From Sordaria brevicollis (Eukaryota; Ascomycota; Sordariomycetes; Sordariales; Sordariaceae): a DNA stretch of 64,000 bases. The stretch is taken from NCBI GenBank assembly GCA_033439795.1, contig JAUTDP010000006.1, forward strand, positions 1,364,001-1,428,000, read 5' to 3'. Of the stretch, positions 12,530 to 24,825 are shown piece after piece (position 1 is the first letter of the stretch; the number at the start of each line of letters is the position of its first letter). The notes under the pieces are model-generated. The model was not told the origin of the DNA. It made no database searches and saw only the letters and a program-made list of their open reading frames with translations. The position numbers and the translations under genes were made by a program.

Positions 12530-15500
12530 TTATCCCCATCCCATATTGGAAGGAGGGCCTGCTGCCCCTGACCCGCCCATATGCTGCTGCGAACTTACAC
12601 TACTTGTCCTTACAGACTGGGGCGGAGCGACGGGCTGTTGATACCATCCCTGGTATGCTTGTTGGCTAGTAACACCCACGTTCTGAGCCGAAGGAGGAGG
12701 TGGACTAGGTCCTTGTCGGCTTTGACGCCGGCTGGAGGCCGAGGGAGTGGCTGAGTAGGTTTGTTGACTATGAGCAGCAACATGGGCAGAAGCCGTCAAG
12801 TTAGGTATGGTAGGCGAGTTGGAGTAAGAAGTTGTGGCGGCTGTGGAGGAAGAAGTCCTAGTTGTTGATGATGGCTGTGGTAGTGGATGCTGGCCATGAG
12901 ACGACGAAGTGCCGAACAGCTGTGATATCGAAGGAGGCCTGGAAGGTAACGGGAGTGGTAATTCTAATGTTGACTGTTGCTGACCAGCACCAAGAAGAGT
13001 TGAAGCAAAACTTCCTGCTCCTGCGTTGTTATTGCTGTGGGAAGCACCGGTTGGTTCCTCGACCGTCCAGCCCCAAGCCTTCTTCATGTCATTCAACATG
13101 TCACCCAACCTCCATCCTGCCTCGGTGCTGATCCTTTCCAGGATGGCCAAGGCCTCACTCTGCTCAGCTCGATCAGACAGCACACCGCCCACCGTAGCAA
13201 CGCAGCGAGTCACTATCGACGTCACGGCTCGATCCTTGTTGTGCGCCGCGATGCCGCACACCTGTCGAGCATGATGTTGCTGCAGCTCGCGGTTGGGTTC
13301 GCTATCGCGAGGAGACACTGGGTTGACTTGGGCGAGGATGCACATGGCGACGTGGTAGAAGAGGCGGGCGACGAGGGCCGGGCGTTTGGTGAGCCTTAAT
13401 GCAGAAAATTTGTTAGATATCTTGTTCTAACGTTTAGAAAGAGGGGGAGTAGAATAAGAGACTTACCAGACGTTAGGAAACAACGACCCGCTCGAAGACG
13501 AGTGAGCGTACCCGTACGGCCGCATTGGCCGTGGACAGTTACTTCTCCAAGCATCGCACATGTCGCTTAGGCTTTTCCACTCTGTGAATCGTCTCTGGAG
13601 GCGCATCTGTTCGTCGTGAGGAGAAGTCTCCTGGTATCGTGATACGCTGTTGTTATTTGCAGCGCAAAAGTTGATGACTTTGGCGAGGGCGTAGAGGATG
13701 CGTTGTGCCCAGAGCTCTTCCTCTCCACTGCCGCCGTGGTAACCTCCGACTCGACGAACCCCAAACGGTTGGCCATCGTTTTCACTTACTGACAAGCTGC
13801 TTCCCTCGGTTGGATTACTTGCAGCTGTAGTCGTCCATCGATCAACACTCGTATCCAACCCCCACTGATCAGGATCCCAAACAGTCGGGGTCGGAGACGG
13901 CGGTGTAGGGGTCTGCTGCTGCCACGAGCTCATGCTGCTCATGCTGTTCATGCTGTTCATGTTCATCTGCATCACCAACCCGGGCTGCAAACAACTAAGC
14001 ACCTCCATGCACGCGTTGAACCAAAAACAAGCTTCCCCTATCCCGGCGGCACCAGCAGCAGCAACCAACCCGGCAGTCCCAGTCCCATGACCAGTTCCTC
14101 CCAGCGCAGCGGAAGCGGGCATGGAGTTCGTGTTCCACCCGCATTCCTTTACCAGCGCCCTGGCACAGCCGGCGATGTGGTAATTTGGGTCTGCTACTAC
14201 CAGCTGCCCCTGTTGTTGCCCGTGTATCCGCTGCGATCTCGATAACGGCGGGGACGGATGACACGGGTTCCCGCCGCTGCTCATTATGTCGTACGCGTTG
14301 AGCACAGTAGCCGTGGTGGCACACTCGGCTGCATTGCGGTCCGATGATGACCCAGCAACACCAGAATGTTGCTGTTGCTCGAGGTTGCGCCAGAGTTCCA
14401 TCGTTGCGAGTTCGTAGTACGAGGACGAACTGGTCGTGTTTTTGACATTGCTGCTGTTACCGGAAGGCTGGGAAGCTTGCCTTTGGTGTTGTTGTGGTTG
14501 TGGCTGCTGGGTCAAGGAGAGGTGCATGGTTCCACAGGCGAGAAGGGCATTGAGGAGCATGGGTGATTTGAGGGCCAAGTCGGGCATCATGTTGACGAAT
14601 TGCTTGTCTTTGTTGAGGATGTCCATCCAGGGGGCGATTTCGGTGATGAAAACTTGCATCAGATGGATTTCAATGTCTGTGCTGAGGTAGTCCCGCTCGA
14701 CAACCGGTTTCTTTGATGGCGTAGGTTTTGTTGTCGAGCTTATTGTCATGACTTCAGGTGCGTGCTGAGGTTGACTGGGTTGTAGTCCGTAGGTCATCGA
14801 AGAGACGGTTTGTTGGATAGACTGCCTTCTATGGTCATGCTGAGGAAAAGAGGACACCGCACTCGACACCTCGCTCCTCCTCCTGTAACTATGGGTTTGT
14901 GATGCCCAGCCATCCTTTGTCGTGTATTGCTGTGGATATATCAGTATAAGTGCATTTAGGGTCAGAGATTAGACTATGCTTACCTGACATATCTTGACGC
15001 GCATCGTATAAGGGTTGTCACTATCATTCCGCAGAGGAAAATTTTGAGGCTGGAATAACTGACTTCCATCATAAGTAGGCTGGTCAGGGGAGAGTTTTAT
15101 CATCAAGCCAGAAGCAGCAGCAGCACCACTTCCATGGTCGACTACATCCTGCTGGTGCTGCTGCTCACCGAGGCCCGGAGGAGGAATAGGAGCGACATCG
15201 TTGTCCGTCGTCGTCTGGCGGTAGGTCTTGCCGGCACCGGCATCCTGTTTCTTGTGAGCAGCGACAACGACGCGGAGCGCGGCATTCAGTTCTGTCTCAT
15301 GAGGCGGCGTGACGACGGTGTTCTGATCCAGCCGGGGATAGCGTCCCAATCCGCCTTGATACTCCGACGCAATCAGCCGCGACTCGTCTTGAAATTGTAC
15401 TAGTAAAAGTAAGTAACCCTTGTGTCAGCATCTTCCATGCAGTTATGCAGCCTTCCGGGGCAACCGGCACCGGATGTTTGGGTTTCGGGGCTACGCAGGG

Positions 15501-16185
15501 GTTGGGGGGAATGCGGAACGGGAAGAAAAAACGACGACGACATACCTGACCACTCCAACGTGGGCGGAACAAATGGCGGACTTTTGACTCGGGTGTCGAT
15601 GAAGTTCAGGCGTAGACCCCGTTTGCATTCACGACAACTCTTTCGGCAGTTGTTGCATTCTGGGAAGGCTTCATCGCACTTGAGATGGCGGCCACGGCAG
15701 GTTAGACACCCAGTGCGGACCCGGCGAGATTTGTTGTTGGTGCTAGCCGTGACATTGCTGCTGCTGCTCGCTGTGGTGCCGCCGCCGCCGCCGCCGCCGC
15801 TTCGCGGTGTTGCGTTGGACGTCTTCTTCACCGTGATATCGTGATCATTCTTCTCACGATAACCGGACTTGGGAGCTCTTCCTGGGTCCGTTTCAGCAGC
15901 TGGCCCTAGTTCTGCATCATGAGCTTGGCCATGCTGTTGACCTGTGGCCCAGCCTGCAGCCGACGAAGATGATGCTAGGACGCCTGATATCCTTACCCGT
16001 TTCGCTGCTGGCGACACCTTGTAAGGGCCGCCGCTAGTCGGATACGAGTCGGTGACGGCAGGATAAGTCTGCGAGGGATCTTCGAATGCAGAAATGTGGG
16101 CTGATGATGGCGGCGGTAAGGCACGATGCCGTTCAACATTCCAGTGGTTATTGTGTATTTTTGGGTGTTGAACGCCTGGATTCAT
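12530..16185 (-). CDS. Zn(II)2Cys6 transcription factor of the Fungal_trans_2/DUF3468 type, 1127 aa
   Basis: Four exons: 15546-16185, 14984-15399, 13467-14929 and 12530-13394. The introns are 146, 54 and 72 bp with GTATGT, GTAAGC and GTAAGT donors, and lengths sum to 1128 codons. The zinc cluster reads [22 protein letters not shown] then RKSCREC (CX2CX6CX6CX2CX6C), followed by [10 protein letters not shown]. Splicing then restores [21 protein letters not shown]. This cluster-plus-NFID-plus-QDESR order is characteristic of the group with a C-terminal DUF3468 domain, here recognisable from [23 protein letters not shown] to the [14 protein letters not shown] region. Gly, Gln and Ser runs interrupt the protein, including a (GGC)n glycine tract. 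ATG 16185 was chosen. The frame stays open to 16515, but that extension reads like translated leader. Confidence 0.9.
15779..15802 (-). repeat. (GGC)n microsatellite encoding a polyglycine run
   Basis: A GCC-repeat on the plus strand lies within exon 1 of the transcription factor at 12530-16185. It encodes seven consecutive glycines ahead of the zinc cluster. It is probably length-variable between strains. Confidence 0.8.
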
Positions 16186-17574
16186 TTTCCTCTGAACCCA
16201 GACCCCGGTGGCCACTGATGTCCACAAGGATGTTGAACGCAGCAAGGGGCCGCAAAGGCAGCGCCACGAAGCGTGTCTCGGTGTCGAAAAAGGTGACGGA
16301 TCTGTTCTAGAAACACGGCAACCGTCATCAAGAAAAAAGCTGCTTAGAACTTGCCAAAGTTCGGGCCGCGGCGTCTCCCGATCGAGATCCGTGGGAGAGA
16401 AAGAACAGGCAGGCAGCCGAAAGCTCGCCAAAACATGTAATCCGGGGAGAAGGGAGTAGGTAAAGTAAAGTGGATGCCTCGGAAGTGATGCTGCGTTTTG
16501 GGTCGATACAGGCAACTCCGGTCAAGGCGTTCGGAATTCTCTCAGGGGAAGGCCCAGTAGAAGAGGTAAGAATTGTCGAGACACACAAGACAGAACTTGC
16601 TCTTGAAGGGACATGGATATGCCAAAATGTGAACAAGGGCCTTGATGTGAAGGGCGCCTATGTGGAAGCAGTGATACTGGCTGGGGGCACAACTAGGTTG
16701 ACTCTGTAACTCTTGACGACTATCCAGATGGCACAAGGGGGAACCCAAAGGCCCATTTGCTCCAATGCAAGCCAAGGTGAGAGTATGCATGTCTTGGAAA
16801 GTGGTGTTATGTGTATGTGCTGGGCTGGTTACAGGCAGGAGTACAACAGGAGCCTTTGCAAGGATGGCTGGGGCAATAGAGGCTTCATGACCGCCTTGCT
16901 TGGGTCGAAGGAACGCCATGACGAGAGCTAGTTGGCCAGCCAGATCTGTGGGATCGCGGTATGGCTTTTTGTTCCGATTTCAGCTTGTCGCCTTTACGAT
17001 TTCTCATCGATAGAACGTGACATGCCGACAGATGGCGTTGTAGAGGCGGAATGGAGCGCTGGCCGGCTGGCCTATCACCACTCTCGAATTGCACAATAGT
17101 TTCCTGTTTGGGGAGCCAGCCATGAAGAAGCGAGTTAGGGGGCAGATCGGGATCTGGAACGCCAGCTACCCGGACCGGGTTGGGTAACCCTGTGTCAGAG
17201 AAGTGCGTCGGCTTGAGTTGCCGAGCATGGAATTTGGGATGGCACTTGGCATGGTCTTCTGCAAAACCCGTACCGTGTCACGGGCTCACTTGCCAAGCCT
17301 GAGGAATTCTGGAACCATATATGGAGCATGGCAGTTGTTGTTGCTGTTGTTGTTGTTGTTGTTGTCAAGTGAAACCTCCTCCCCCTGACATCACGGATGC
17401 CCAACGTCTATTACACAAGAGTAAAATGGGGTCATTTTATGTTGACCTTCGATTGATGCTGCTTCCCGTCTTTGCTTGTCGACTGGGATGGCTGGAGTGA
17501 AGCCACCAGTCTTTGGTCCTCGAATGCTCCCCCCAAGATACTTAATTCCACGTGCCCGCGGCCGCATCGAACGT
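16186..17574. promoter_or_regulatory. Intergenic: long leader/promoter of the DUF3468-type regulator
   Basis: The 1.4 kb between two minus-strand genes holds the upstream region of the 12530-16185 gene and the 3' end of ASA1. No coding frame with domain content was seen. A TTG trinucleotide repeat at 17334-17366 is listed separately. Confidence 0.5.
17334..17366. repeat. (TTG)n trinucleotide microsatellite
   Basis: About ten TTG units interrupted by one CTG, in non-coding DNA. It is a simple tandem repeat likely to vary in length. Confidence 0.9.
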
Positions 17575-19095
17575 CTAGAAGACATCCCAGAGACTGACTT
17601 TTCCGTCCTTGCTTCCGGCTGCCAGCCAATGTGCCGTCTTTGCCTGTCTGAGACGCTTATCCCTGACTGTCAGTTCGACAAGCTTCGGTACGACGGTGAG
17701 GCTCTTGTCCACGTTGGATTTAATGGTTCCATGACCCAGGAAACCGGTCTCGGTCGGTTCAGTCCCAGTGGTCGATGGGGTTGCTTTGAGATTTCGATCG
17801 TTAATCGAAGGAGCACTAGTCTTTGGCGCAATATCGGTGAAAGCGACGGCGTAGCATCCAACCTGGTGCCATTTGAGGACGGCAACCTCTTTGAGCGTCT
17901 TGGTGGAATAGACGCGAACCTTGCTATCCCAGCCAGCCGTGGCAAAGACGAGGCCATCGGAGCGGATTTCGATGCTTTGCTGTCCTGCATGTTTTGTGTT
18001 GACAGTCTTCAGGGGTTGGGTTTGAAGTTCATGTGGCTCGTGTGGTAGCTTCGGCTGCGATGAAGGATTTTGCTTTTCCTTGGCCAAGGCCGCACCAAGC
18101 AGAGACTTTCCAACGGCCTTGTCCGCTGCGTTGACAGGTCCATTGCTCTCTTCACTCTCAGACACTTGGGGAGCCTGAGTCTCTGTGACGCGTCTCGTTG
18201 TTCTATCCTGTGAGACCACAGCGGGCAAGGGGTGCTTCGCAATGACCGCATCTGCGCTTGACGTTATGAAGAAATCCTGGCCAGGAGAAACAGATAGCGA
18301 CAAAATGGGTTGAGAATGACAGGTGGCTTGGTATAGAGGTACCCAGTCATTCCTGACGGGATCACGATGGGCCACAATGGCAAGACCGTTCTCATACCCA
18401 GCCACCAGGGTCAGAGAGTCTGCCTGGTTGAACAGTTCCACCGCCATCACCATGCCGTTCTTATCGCCCAGCTTAACGGTATGGCGGCGTGTCTGAGAAG
18501 GAAGATGGAAAATGTCAATCTGCAAGAATTAGTAAGCTTTCGGGGTAAGAAAAGGAGATTTTTCATCGGACGAAATTACCGCTTCAGATGCCAACGTGTT
18601 GGGAACTGCGATGAGTAGCTCTGACCCGGGCTTTGACTCTTCTTCTGCTGTGTCTTGACTTTGGCCTTCTTCCTGACCAGGTAGCACAGGAGCCGAAACA
18701 GGACAATATGAGAAAGAGCAAAAGTTCATGGTGTTCACTTCCAGGAGATGCACCATCCATGGCTTTGGTCGCGGCTCTGTGCATGGGTCGAGTGGGAGCG
18801 TGGTGCTCATCCTGGCCTCGTCATCGGTGGTCAACTTCCAAACGATGAGCTTGTTGTCCCTACCATGAGTGATGATCCGATCGTTACCCCATCCGGCAAT
18901 CCCTAGGATAGCATTCTCATGAGCTTGCCATACCGCGCGAGGCCTCATGATGGTAAGGTCCCAGGCGATGATGAATCCATCGGCGTCGCCAGTGACGAGA
19001 CGCTCATTGTTGCGGATGAAGGTGGCAGCGTGTACCTGCGCCTTGTGACCCCGTAGGATTGACTTGGGTGTTGGAGGCCGGCCCTCGACCGCCAT
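17575..19095 (-). CDS. asa1: ASTRA-associated protein 1 (WD40 repeat), 486 aa
   Basis: Two exons: 18580-19095 and 17575-18519. The intron is 60 bp (GTAATT..TTGCAG), and lengths sum to 487 codons. The protein opens [17 protein letters not shown], then shows WD40 units: SGHKAQVH-like starts, [32 protein letters not shown], and at the C-terminus [23 protein letters not shown] and [15 protein letters not shown]. In between is a charged insert rich in Glu/Gln (around residues 290-340). This architecture and the N-terminal motif match ASA1, a component of the ASTRA chromatin/TTT-PIKK assembly complex. The upstream in-frame codon at 19116 is TTG, so ATG 19095 is taken as the start. The C-terminal WDVF ends the last blade, so the protein appears complete. 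Confidence 0.92.
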
Positions 19096-19585
19096 TTCAA
19101 AAACGAAAGGCTGCAAAAGTCGTGATACTCTGATGCTGCAAGTTGGCGAAACGCCGGGGTTTTGAGGTTTGAGGTTGGTGATGCAAAGCGAACTGAAGGA
19201 ACGCGAGGATGGAATCTGCAGGCGGATTCTGAATCTTGGGACGGTGACGACCGTCAGCAGTAATTGTTAGGCTTATTATCTGAGATTCCCGACTGTGCTG
19301 AAAGTCTGTGCCAAGACTCTTCTTTTGCTACCTAGTGAAAGATGTCCTTGGTGGACGCCTCAGCAAAATACAGGGGTCAATTTGGCACCGGGATATAAGC
19401 ACAAACAAAGCTAAAAACGATTCAAGCCGACCGGGATGGATGGACGGCCCGGTTTCAAAGGCAATATCACAATGGGAAACCTCAAAAGGTGACCAGGGGG
19501 TGGACAAGAAATAATAGAGAGCAATATCATTAAGTTTCTCTTATGATGTATTGTATTATACCATCCAAAACTCCCATTTACACCC
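19096..19585. other. Intergenic between ASA1 and the acyltransferase
   Basis: About 490 bases holding the ASA1 promoter (minus strand) and the 3' UTR of the acyltransferase gene. Nothing else was recognised. Confidence 0.5.
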
Positions 19586-22311
19586 TTACAAATGCGCCCG
19601 ATTCTCCAACGTCCTCCTCCTCTTACTCTCCTTCAAATCCGCCTTCAGCAACTTTTCATCCTCCTTACTCAGTCTCGCCGGCGCCGGCCCTCCTTTACCC
19701 TTCTTCCCCTTCCCCTTTTTAGTCGTATCCGTACCCGCAATCGCCTCCTCAAACAGCTTCTGGCCCAAATCATCCGTAAGTCTGACAACCCGGGTACTCA
19801 CGGTGGCGCCATCGCGTCTGTTCTTGCCTTCTCGCCTGCTGGAAGCAATCTTTTCTGTGAAATCCCACAATCGCCCGGAAGCGATGAGAACGCCGGAGAT
19901 GTCGTCGCGGGCGGGCTGCCATTCGGGCGCTAGACGCATGCGAGGAGGGACCTTGGGGTCTTTGGATTTGACGACTTGGATGATGCCTTCTTCTTCGAAG
20001 CGCTGGTATGAGTTCTTGAGGGTTTCTTTGTTGACGGCTTCGAAGTAGGAGAGGTCGCCTTGGTGGTAGAGGGTTTTGCCGAGCTGTAGAAATTGTGATT
20101 AGTCGCCGTGAATGGATCAGTGGGTGTTTCAAAGAAAGACAAACTTACAAGCTGTGCACTCTCTTGCGCCTTGGATACTTGAATCCAAATATCATCCTTC
20201 TGACCCAATGGTGGCGTCAACCCCATAATAGACACCGAAGCAAGCCAGCTCGCCTCGATGAAGGGCCAGATGAGGAAGCAGTAGAAATCGTAGTTCTCTC
20301 TGCCCGCCGCGCGCTCAGCATCTGACAGGCCAACCTTGGTGATGGCGCCTGTGAGCTCATCCCTCTCTAGGAAAACAACGTTGTCGGCCTCTAGACCCTG
20401 GAGAGTCTTCTCTAGATTGACCGCCAAGCCCTCACCAGAGTAGATGAACTCGCCACGGAACAGCGATGACAGGAACAACACCTGGTTGTGTAGGTCCTGG
20501 TAGGGGATATCCTGGATCGCCGGTCCACCACCACGCTTTACGCGCGTATACAGAGCCGCTGCAACCAGCGCTTCGGAGATGAACAGGTGGATGGTCATGT
20601 TTCGGTAGAATGAGAGCTGGAACCGGTCAACGGCGTAGTATGTGGGCTCCGCCAGTCCCTCGACAACACCAACCAAGTCCTTTCCGAGGACCTCCAGACC
20701 GCGCTCAATCACATCCGAGACTGGCGTGTTACCAAAATGGGCGACACGTCCACCTTTGGCTCTGACACGGGCCGTCAACCACTCGACACGACGAATGAGT
20801 TCAGCACGGCCAACACCACGGCCGCGTAGGGTGAGCAGCACGGTACCGATCAAGGCCGTGGGCATCACCACCGAGACATCGTTGATGTCCGCCAATACCT
20901 TGTATCCAAGTGTTCGGAGCAGCTTCTGCCGCACAATCGAGTTCTTCATGTCCTTCCAGTTGATGCTAGACGGCACCTTAGACAGTCTAGTGACCTGTTC
21001 GTCAATGAAGCCTCTTAGACTCCACGGTTCATGGAAGCGGACGTCAACTCTGCCTAGACGTAACGACAGCACGCTTGATCCGCCGCTGAGGAAGTCTGCC
21101 AGGTTCTCCTTCTTCTTGGGTACACCGAGAAGCTCGGTCACGTAACCCTCTGTTTCCACCACCTTGTCGTACTGATATGATACCGGGCAGATGACGGCGT
21201 CTTGGACACGGCCGGATAGGATACTGTCGAGGATGAAGCTGAGAATACCGAACTTGGGCGGGAGAAGCTTGCCCGTACGTGAGCGGCCGCCTTCGATGAA
21301 GCATTCAAAGTTGTAGCCTCCCTGGAGGAGGACGTCGATATAGGCTTGTACTAGTGTCGTATATAGCTGGTCGTCGCCAAAGGAGCGGCGGATGAACATG
21401 GCACCTGGAAGTTGTTAGCCATCGTGGTCAAGACCATGAACAGGAGAAAAAAAGAACCTACCGGCATGCTGCAAGAAGTTTCCTACCAGCGGAAAGTTCA
21501 AGTTGTCACCAGCAACAATAACTGGCAGCGTCAAACCCAGCCTGTAGCAAAGCAACTGGGACGCAACATAATCGACGTGGGACCGGTGGCACGGCAAGAA
21601 AATAATGCTCTGTCCCTTCTTCTCTGCTTCCCGGGCCACATTCCGCAACCTCAGCACCTCTTCGCTAGAGACGTGGATGCCTTGGTGGTAGGCCCTCAAC
21701 AACAGCTGGGTGACCATGTAGTAAGCACCCCTGATAAAAGTCTTGCTCTCCATCTTGCACACCATGTTGTCCGTAAGCTGCTCGGCAACCTCTTGGAGAC
21801 TCTGAACGAGCACAGAACGACGCTGGTTGCGCTTGGTCTGAAAGCTCCTGTCGTTCTTGTTGAGGAGACCCTGCTTTTCCTCGACTGCCAAGCGCATTTC
21901 AGCCAATTGTGCGATTTTGGCCTGCAATAGCGTCGCAGACATGACTTGCGACTTGATGTGCTCGGTGTAGCCAGGGTAGAAGACGGGTTGGCCGATGACA
22001 TCGTCGTAGGCGCGCCAGCCTGTGCCGGAGACGTAGAGGGAGACTTCACGAAGGAATCTGGGACGCTGTGTTAGCGGACGGTAGTTTCCCAACCAAGCGC
22101 AGTCTGATTAAACATACTGTAACGGCTCGGAGCGAAAGCGCGCCATGTTCTTCATCAGAGCCTCCTCCTTCTCATCGCCTACAACGCCTTTCGGAGGTGC
22201 GACGAAGCCGCTGGGCTGAAGAGTAATGCGGTCACCCAAGATGCGCAGATCGGGCGCCGAATCCTCGACTTGCGCCGGGTTGGTATCGCGTCCATCTTGT
22301 TCGTCGGCCAT
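19586..22311 (-). CDS. PlsB-type glycerol-3-phosphate / dihydroxyacetone-phosphate acyltransferase, 847 aa, C-terminal PTS1
   Basis: Four exons: 22118-22311, 21462-22057, 20149-21404 and 19586-20083. The introns are 60, 57 and 65 bp, and lengths sum to 848 codons. Acyltransferase motifs appear in order: FLPCHRSHVDYV (the HX4D catalytic motif, about residue 222), AGDNLNFP (motif II-like), GAMFIRRSFGDD, FIEGGRSRTGKLLPPKFG (motif III, about residue 300) and ICPVSYQYDKV (motif IV). The HRSHVDY and EGGRSRTGK forms are those of the PlsB/GPAM/GNPAT branch, which acylates the sn-1 position of glycerol-3-phosphate or DHAP. The protein ends NRAHL; AHL fits the peroxisomal PTS1 consensus [SAC][KRH][LM], which favours a GNPAT-like peroxisomal DHAP acyltransferase. 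A Lys-rich low-complexity segment lies just before the end. The exact substrate is inferred, not shown. Confidence 0.92.
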
Positions 22312-23210
22312 TGTGTCTCCGTTTATTTGACCTTGTTCCTAGTCCTCCTTCCGACTGAACTTGTCTGGTTCAAGTTCCCAATGGTATCAATCCCACCAAG
22401 TCTGCCAGTTCTGTGTTCCTGTCGCGTGTTTCTGGCTGCGCGTAAAGTAGGATGATGCGTATGTCGCAATGCAGGGTGGTTGTCGTCGGCAAGAGTCGGG
22501 TTGGAGAAGCTACCTCTATAGCATGAGACGAAAGAGGGCAAGTGGTATATGTGTGGTAGTGCAGCGGGAGCTCCTAATAGAGAGTCACTGGAGTCAAATT
22601 CATCCAGATGTAAACGGGCATCAGAGTTGTTGGACCATCAGACTCTTCAACTTGCCACTCATGCTACCATCATCACGAGCAAGGAAAAGGGGAAAAAGAG
22701 TCAAGCGAGAAATGATGTGCCCTTCCTCGGTTCATGTAGGAGGGTGAATGCATCCAGACCCAAGACCAACAAGTGTGCCAATGTGCCAATGAAATGGACG
22801 GTAACATCGGGAATGCTAAAGTCCCCATCCAATTGTTAGAACGCCCACTGTATTCTTTGCCTGCCGCCACTGGAAAGCTAGCAATTCGTCACCAGGCAGG
22901 GATCACAAAGCCGTTAAGGTGCCTTGTCCCATGGGGTTTACAGCGGGGTAACACGAGCCGAGGCAGGAAGCTAAGCCGAACGGGGGAAGGTGCAGTGGTT
23001 CCAATTTCTGAAGCTTTTTATCTTAGCGCGTTCAACTTTCCCTCTTGGTCTTATCAATTGTCCATCACAATTGGAAGCTTTCCACCAGCGACCAAGCAAC
23101 CCATCACCTTCTTTGCGACAACAGAGACCCTAACCTCGACATTGATCGCGACATTGCCCAAACCGATATTTCACGATCGGAGGGATACCCTCCAAATCAT
23201 ACACAACACA
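22312..23210. promoter_or_regulatory. Shared divergent promoter region (acyltransferase / POP4)
   Basis: The 0.9 kb lies between divergent ATGs at 22311 (minus) and 23211 (plus). The POP4 frame happens to stay open back to 22773 but reads like non-coding leader there. No other gene is supported. Confidence 0.5.
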
Positions 23211-23960
23211 ATGGACTCCCAAACCTCCTCCAAATCCCAACCCATCGCCGCCGTCCTCCTCTCGCGCGCCCACGACCCGGACGAAGCCAAACGCATCCTC
23301 ACCGAAAAGATCCAACAACGCCCGCTCTTCCTGCACGCAACATCCCCTCCACCCTCCGACGCCCGCGACAAACGCCGACGCGAACGCGAAAAGAAGCGCT
23401 TATCCCGCAAAAAGGCCCTCAAACCGAAGCCTCTCTCCGCCAACGAACGTCGCAAGCTCGGCCTCTACAAAGTGCCCCGCTCCGGCCAGAAATACGTCCT
23501 CTTCGAACCGCTTCACCAGCTCTGGCTGGGCTACATCCGCGAGATTCTGGGGCAGGAGATACATACCGGTGGCGAGGGGGCGGCGGCGAAACTGACGAGT
23601 GCGGATTTCCATGGGGCGGAGGTGGAGGTCGTTAGGAGTGGGTGTGTGAGCAGGGTCGGGCTGAAGGGAATTGTGATCAAGGATTCGAGGTTTACGTTTG
23701 AGATTATTACGAGGAAGAATCAGAGGAAGCTGGTGCCGAAGGAGGGGACGGTGTTTAGGATTGAGGTGCCGGTTGCGATGACACAGACGACAGAGACGAC
23801 AACAACGCAGGAGGGACAAAGCGAAGACAAAAAGGAACAACAGCCACAAGAGACGGAAACGCCGAAAATGATTTTCGAGGTACATGGCGAGCAGTTCCAA
23901 TTTCGGTCGGCGGATCGCGCGAACAAGAAGTTCAGGGCGCATTTTTCGAAGATTCTGTAA
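23211..23960 (+). CDS. POP4: RNase P/MRP protein subunit POP4 (p29 family), 249 aa
   Basis: Single exon starting MDSQTSSKSQPIAAVLLSR. The N-terminal half is helical and very basic (DKRRREREKKRLSRKKALKPKPLS), followed by ERRKLGLYKVPRSGQKYVLF. The C-terminal half matches the Rof/RNase P subunit p29 Sm-like beta-barrel: LHQLWLGYIREILG, then LTSADFHGAEVEVVRSGCVSRVGLKGIVIKDSRFTFEI and KLVPKEGTVFRIEVP. An acidic Gln/Thr/Glu-rich insert splits the last strands before MIFEVHGEQFQFRSADRANKKFRAHFSKIL. It is an RNA-binding scaffold of nuclear RNase P and nucleolar RNase MRP (pre-tRNA and pre-rRNA processing). ATG 23211 was chosen because it is the first Met that starts the conserved protein; upstream in-frame sequence is not conserved-looking. 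Confidence 0.93.
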   Translation: MDSQTSSKSQPIAAVLLSRAHDPDEAKRILTEKIQQRPLFLHATSPPPSDARDKRRREREKKRLSRKKALKPKPLSANERRKLGLYKVPRSGQKYVLFEPLHQLWLGYIREILGQEIHTGGEGAAAKLTSADFHGAEVEVVRSGCVSRVGLKGIVIKDSRFTFEIITRKNQRKLVPKEGTVFRIEVPVAMTQTTETTTTQEGQSEDKKEQQPQETETPKMIFEVHGEQFQFRSADRANKKFRAHFSKIL

Positions 23961-24825
23961 GGTGGAGAAGGGGACAAGGATACGACATACGATACGATAC
24001 GATTATACGACGCAAATCTCGCCGCCTTTGGCTCGCCTCGACGAAATACTGGGAAAGGCGCTACAGACCTTGGTCGGTATGGGTTTCACCATGCTCCAAA
24101 GCAGCCATTGAGCGACTACGCTCATGGTGTCGATGCCCACACGAGCTGTCGGGATGATTGTCGACGGTTGTTGGCCCACGAACCGAGCAATTGTTGGAGG
24201 AAGCCATGCTTTGTCATGGGCAAAGGCTCGCCTCTTCACAACACGGCCGGCTGAGCAGAGTTTTCCGGGACGCATGAGTAGATTCGAGACGCGCAGTCTG
24301 CGTGGACTGGAGACTAAGAGGTCGGACCACTCAAGAGTTGGGGGTGTTGTAGCTTACAGTCAGTTACAAGTCTCTCAACCGATAAGCCAAGAAGGAGGAT
24401 GGAGAGCAATGGTTGGGGCTTGACCCACGGCTGCTTGGATAGGATACAAGAGCCTTTTGGTGTTATTGACCGTCAACGAACGACCAATAAGGTGGGATAA
24501 GGGATCTTCAGTTGGCAGTTCTGCTTAGAGTGGGTAGGGGTAACAGCCGAGGTCTAAAAACTAGATGTCACTCTCTAGCATGAGCAGTTACAAGGAGTGG
24601 AAGGTCATCACAGATGGAAGACGATGCCTTCGCCATCTCGTCATGGACAGAACGGTCAGAGGCACTGACCAAATCTATAGATAAAAGATGCAAATACGGG
24701 TCTATACACATGATGCCAGCACACGCTCCAACAGAAGTATCTATCGCATACGCCCAAACCATGCAAAATGCTTTCTAGATAACAACAGCAACATGTCTAT
24801 AGTAGCTCCTCAACCCTCTTCTCTG
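23961..24825. other. Intergenic between convergent POP4 and pantothenate synthetase
   Basis: The 0.87 kb of 3' flanking DNA lies between convergent genes. No supported gene or repeat was seen. Confidence 0.5.

Noticed and set aside
16186..16515. N-terminal extension of the DUF3468-type regulator to 16515
   Set aside because: The extra 110 residues look like translated leader (Pro/Ser/Leu/Arg mix without pattern). ATG 16185 begins a plausible regulator N-terminus.
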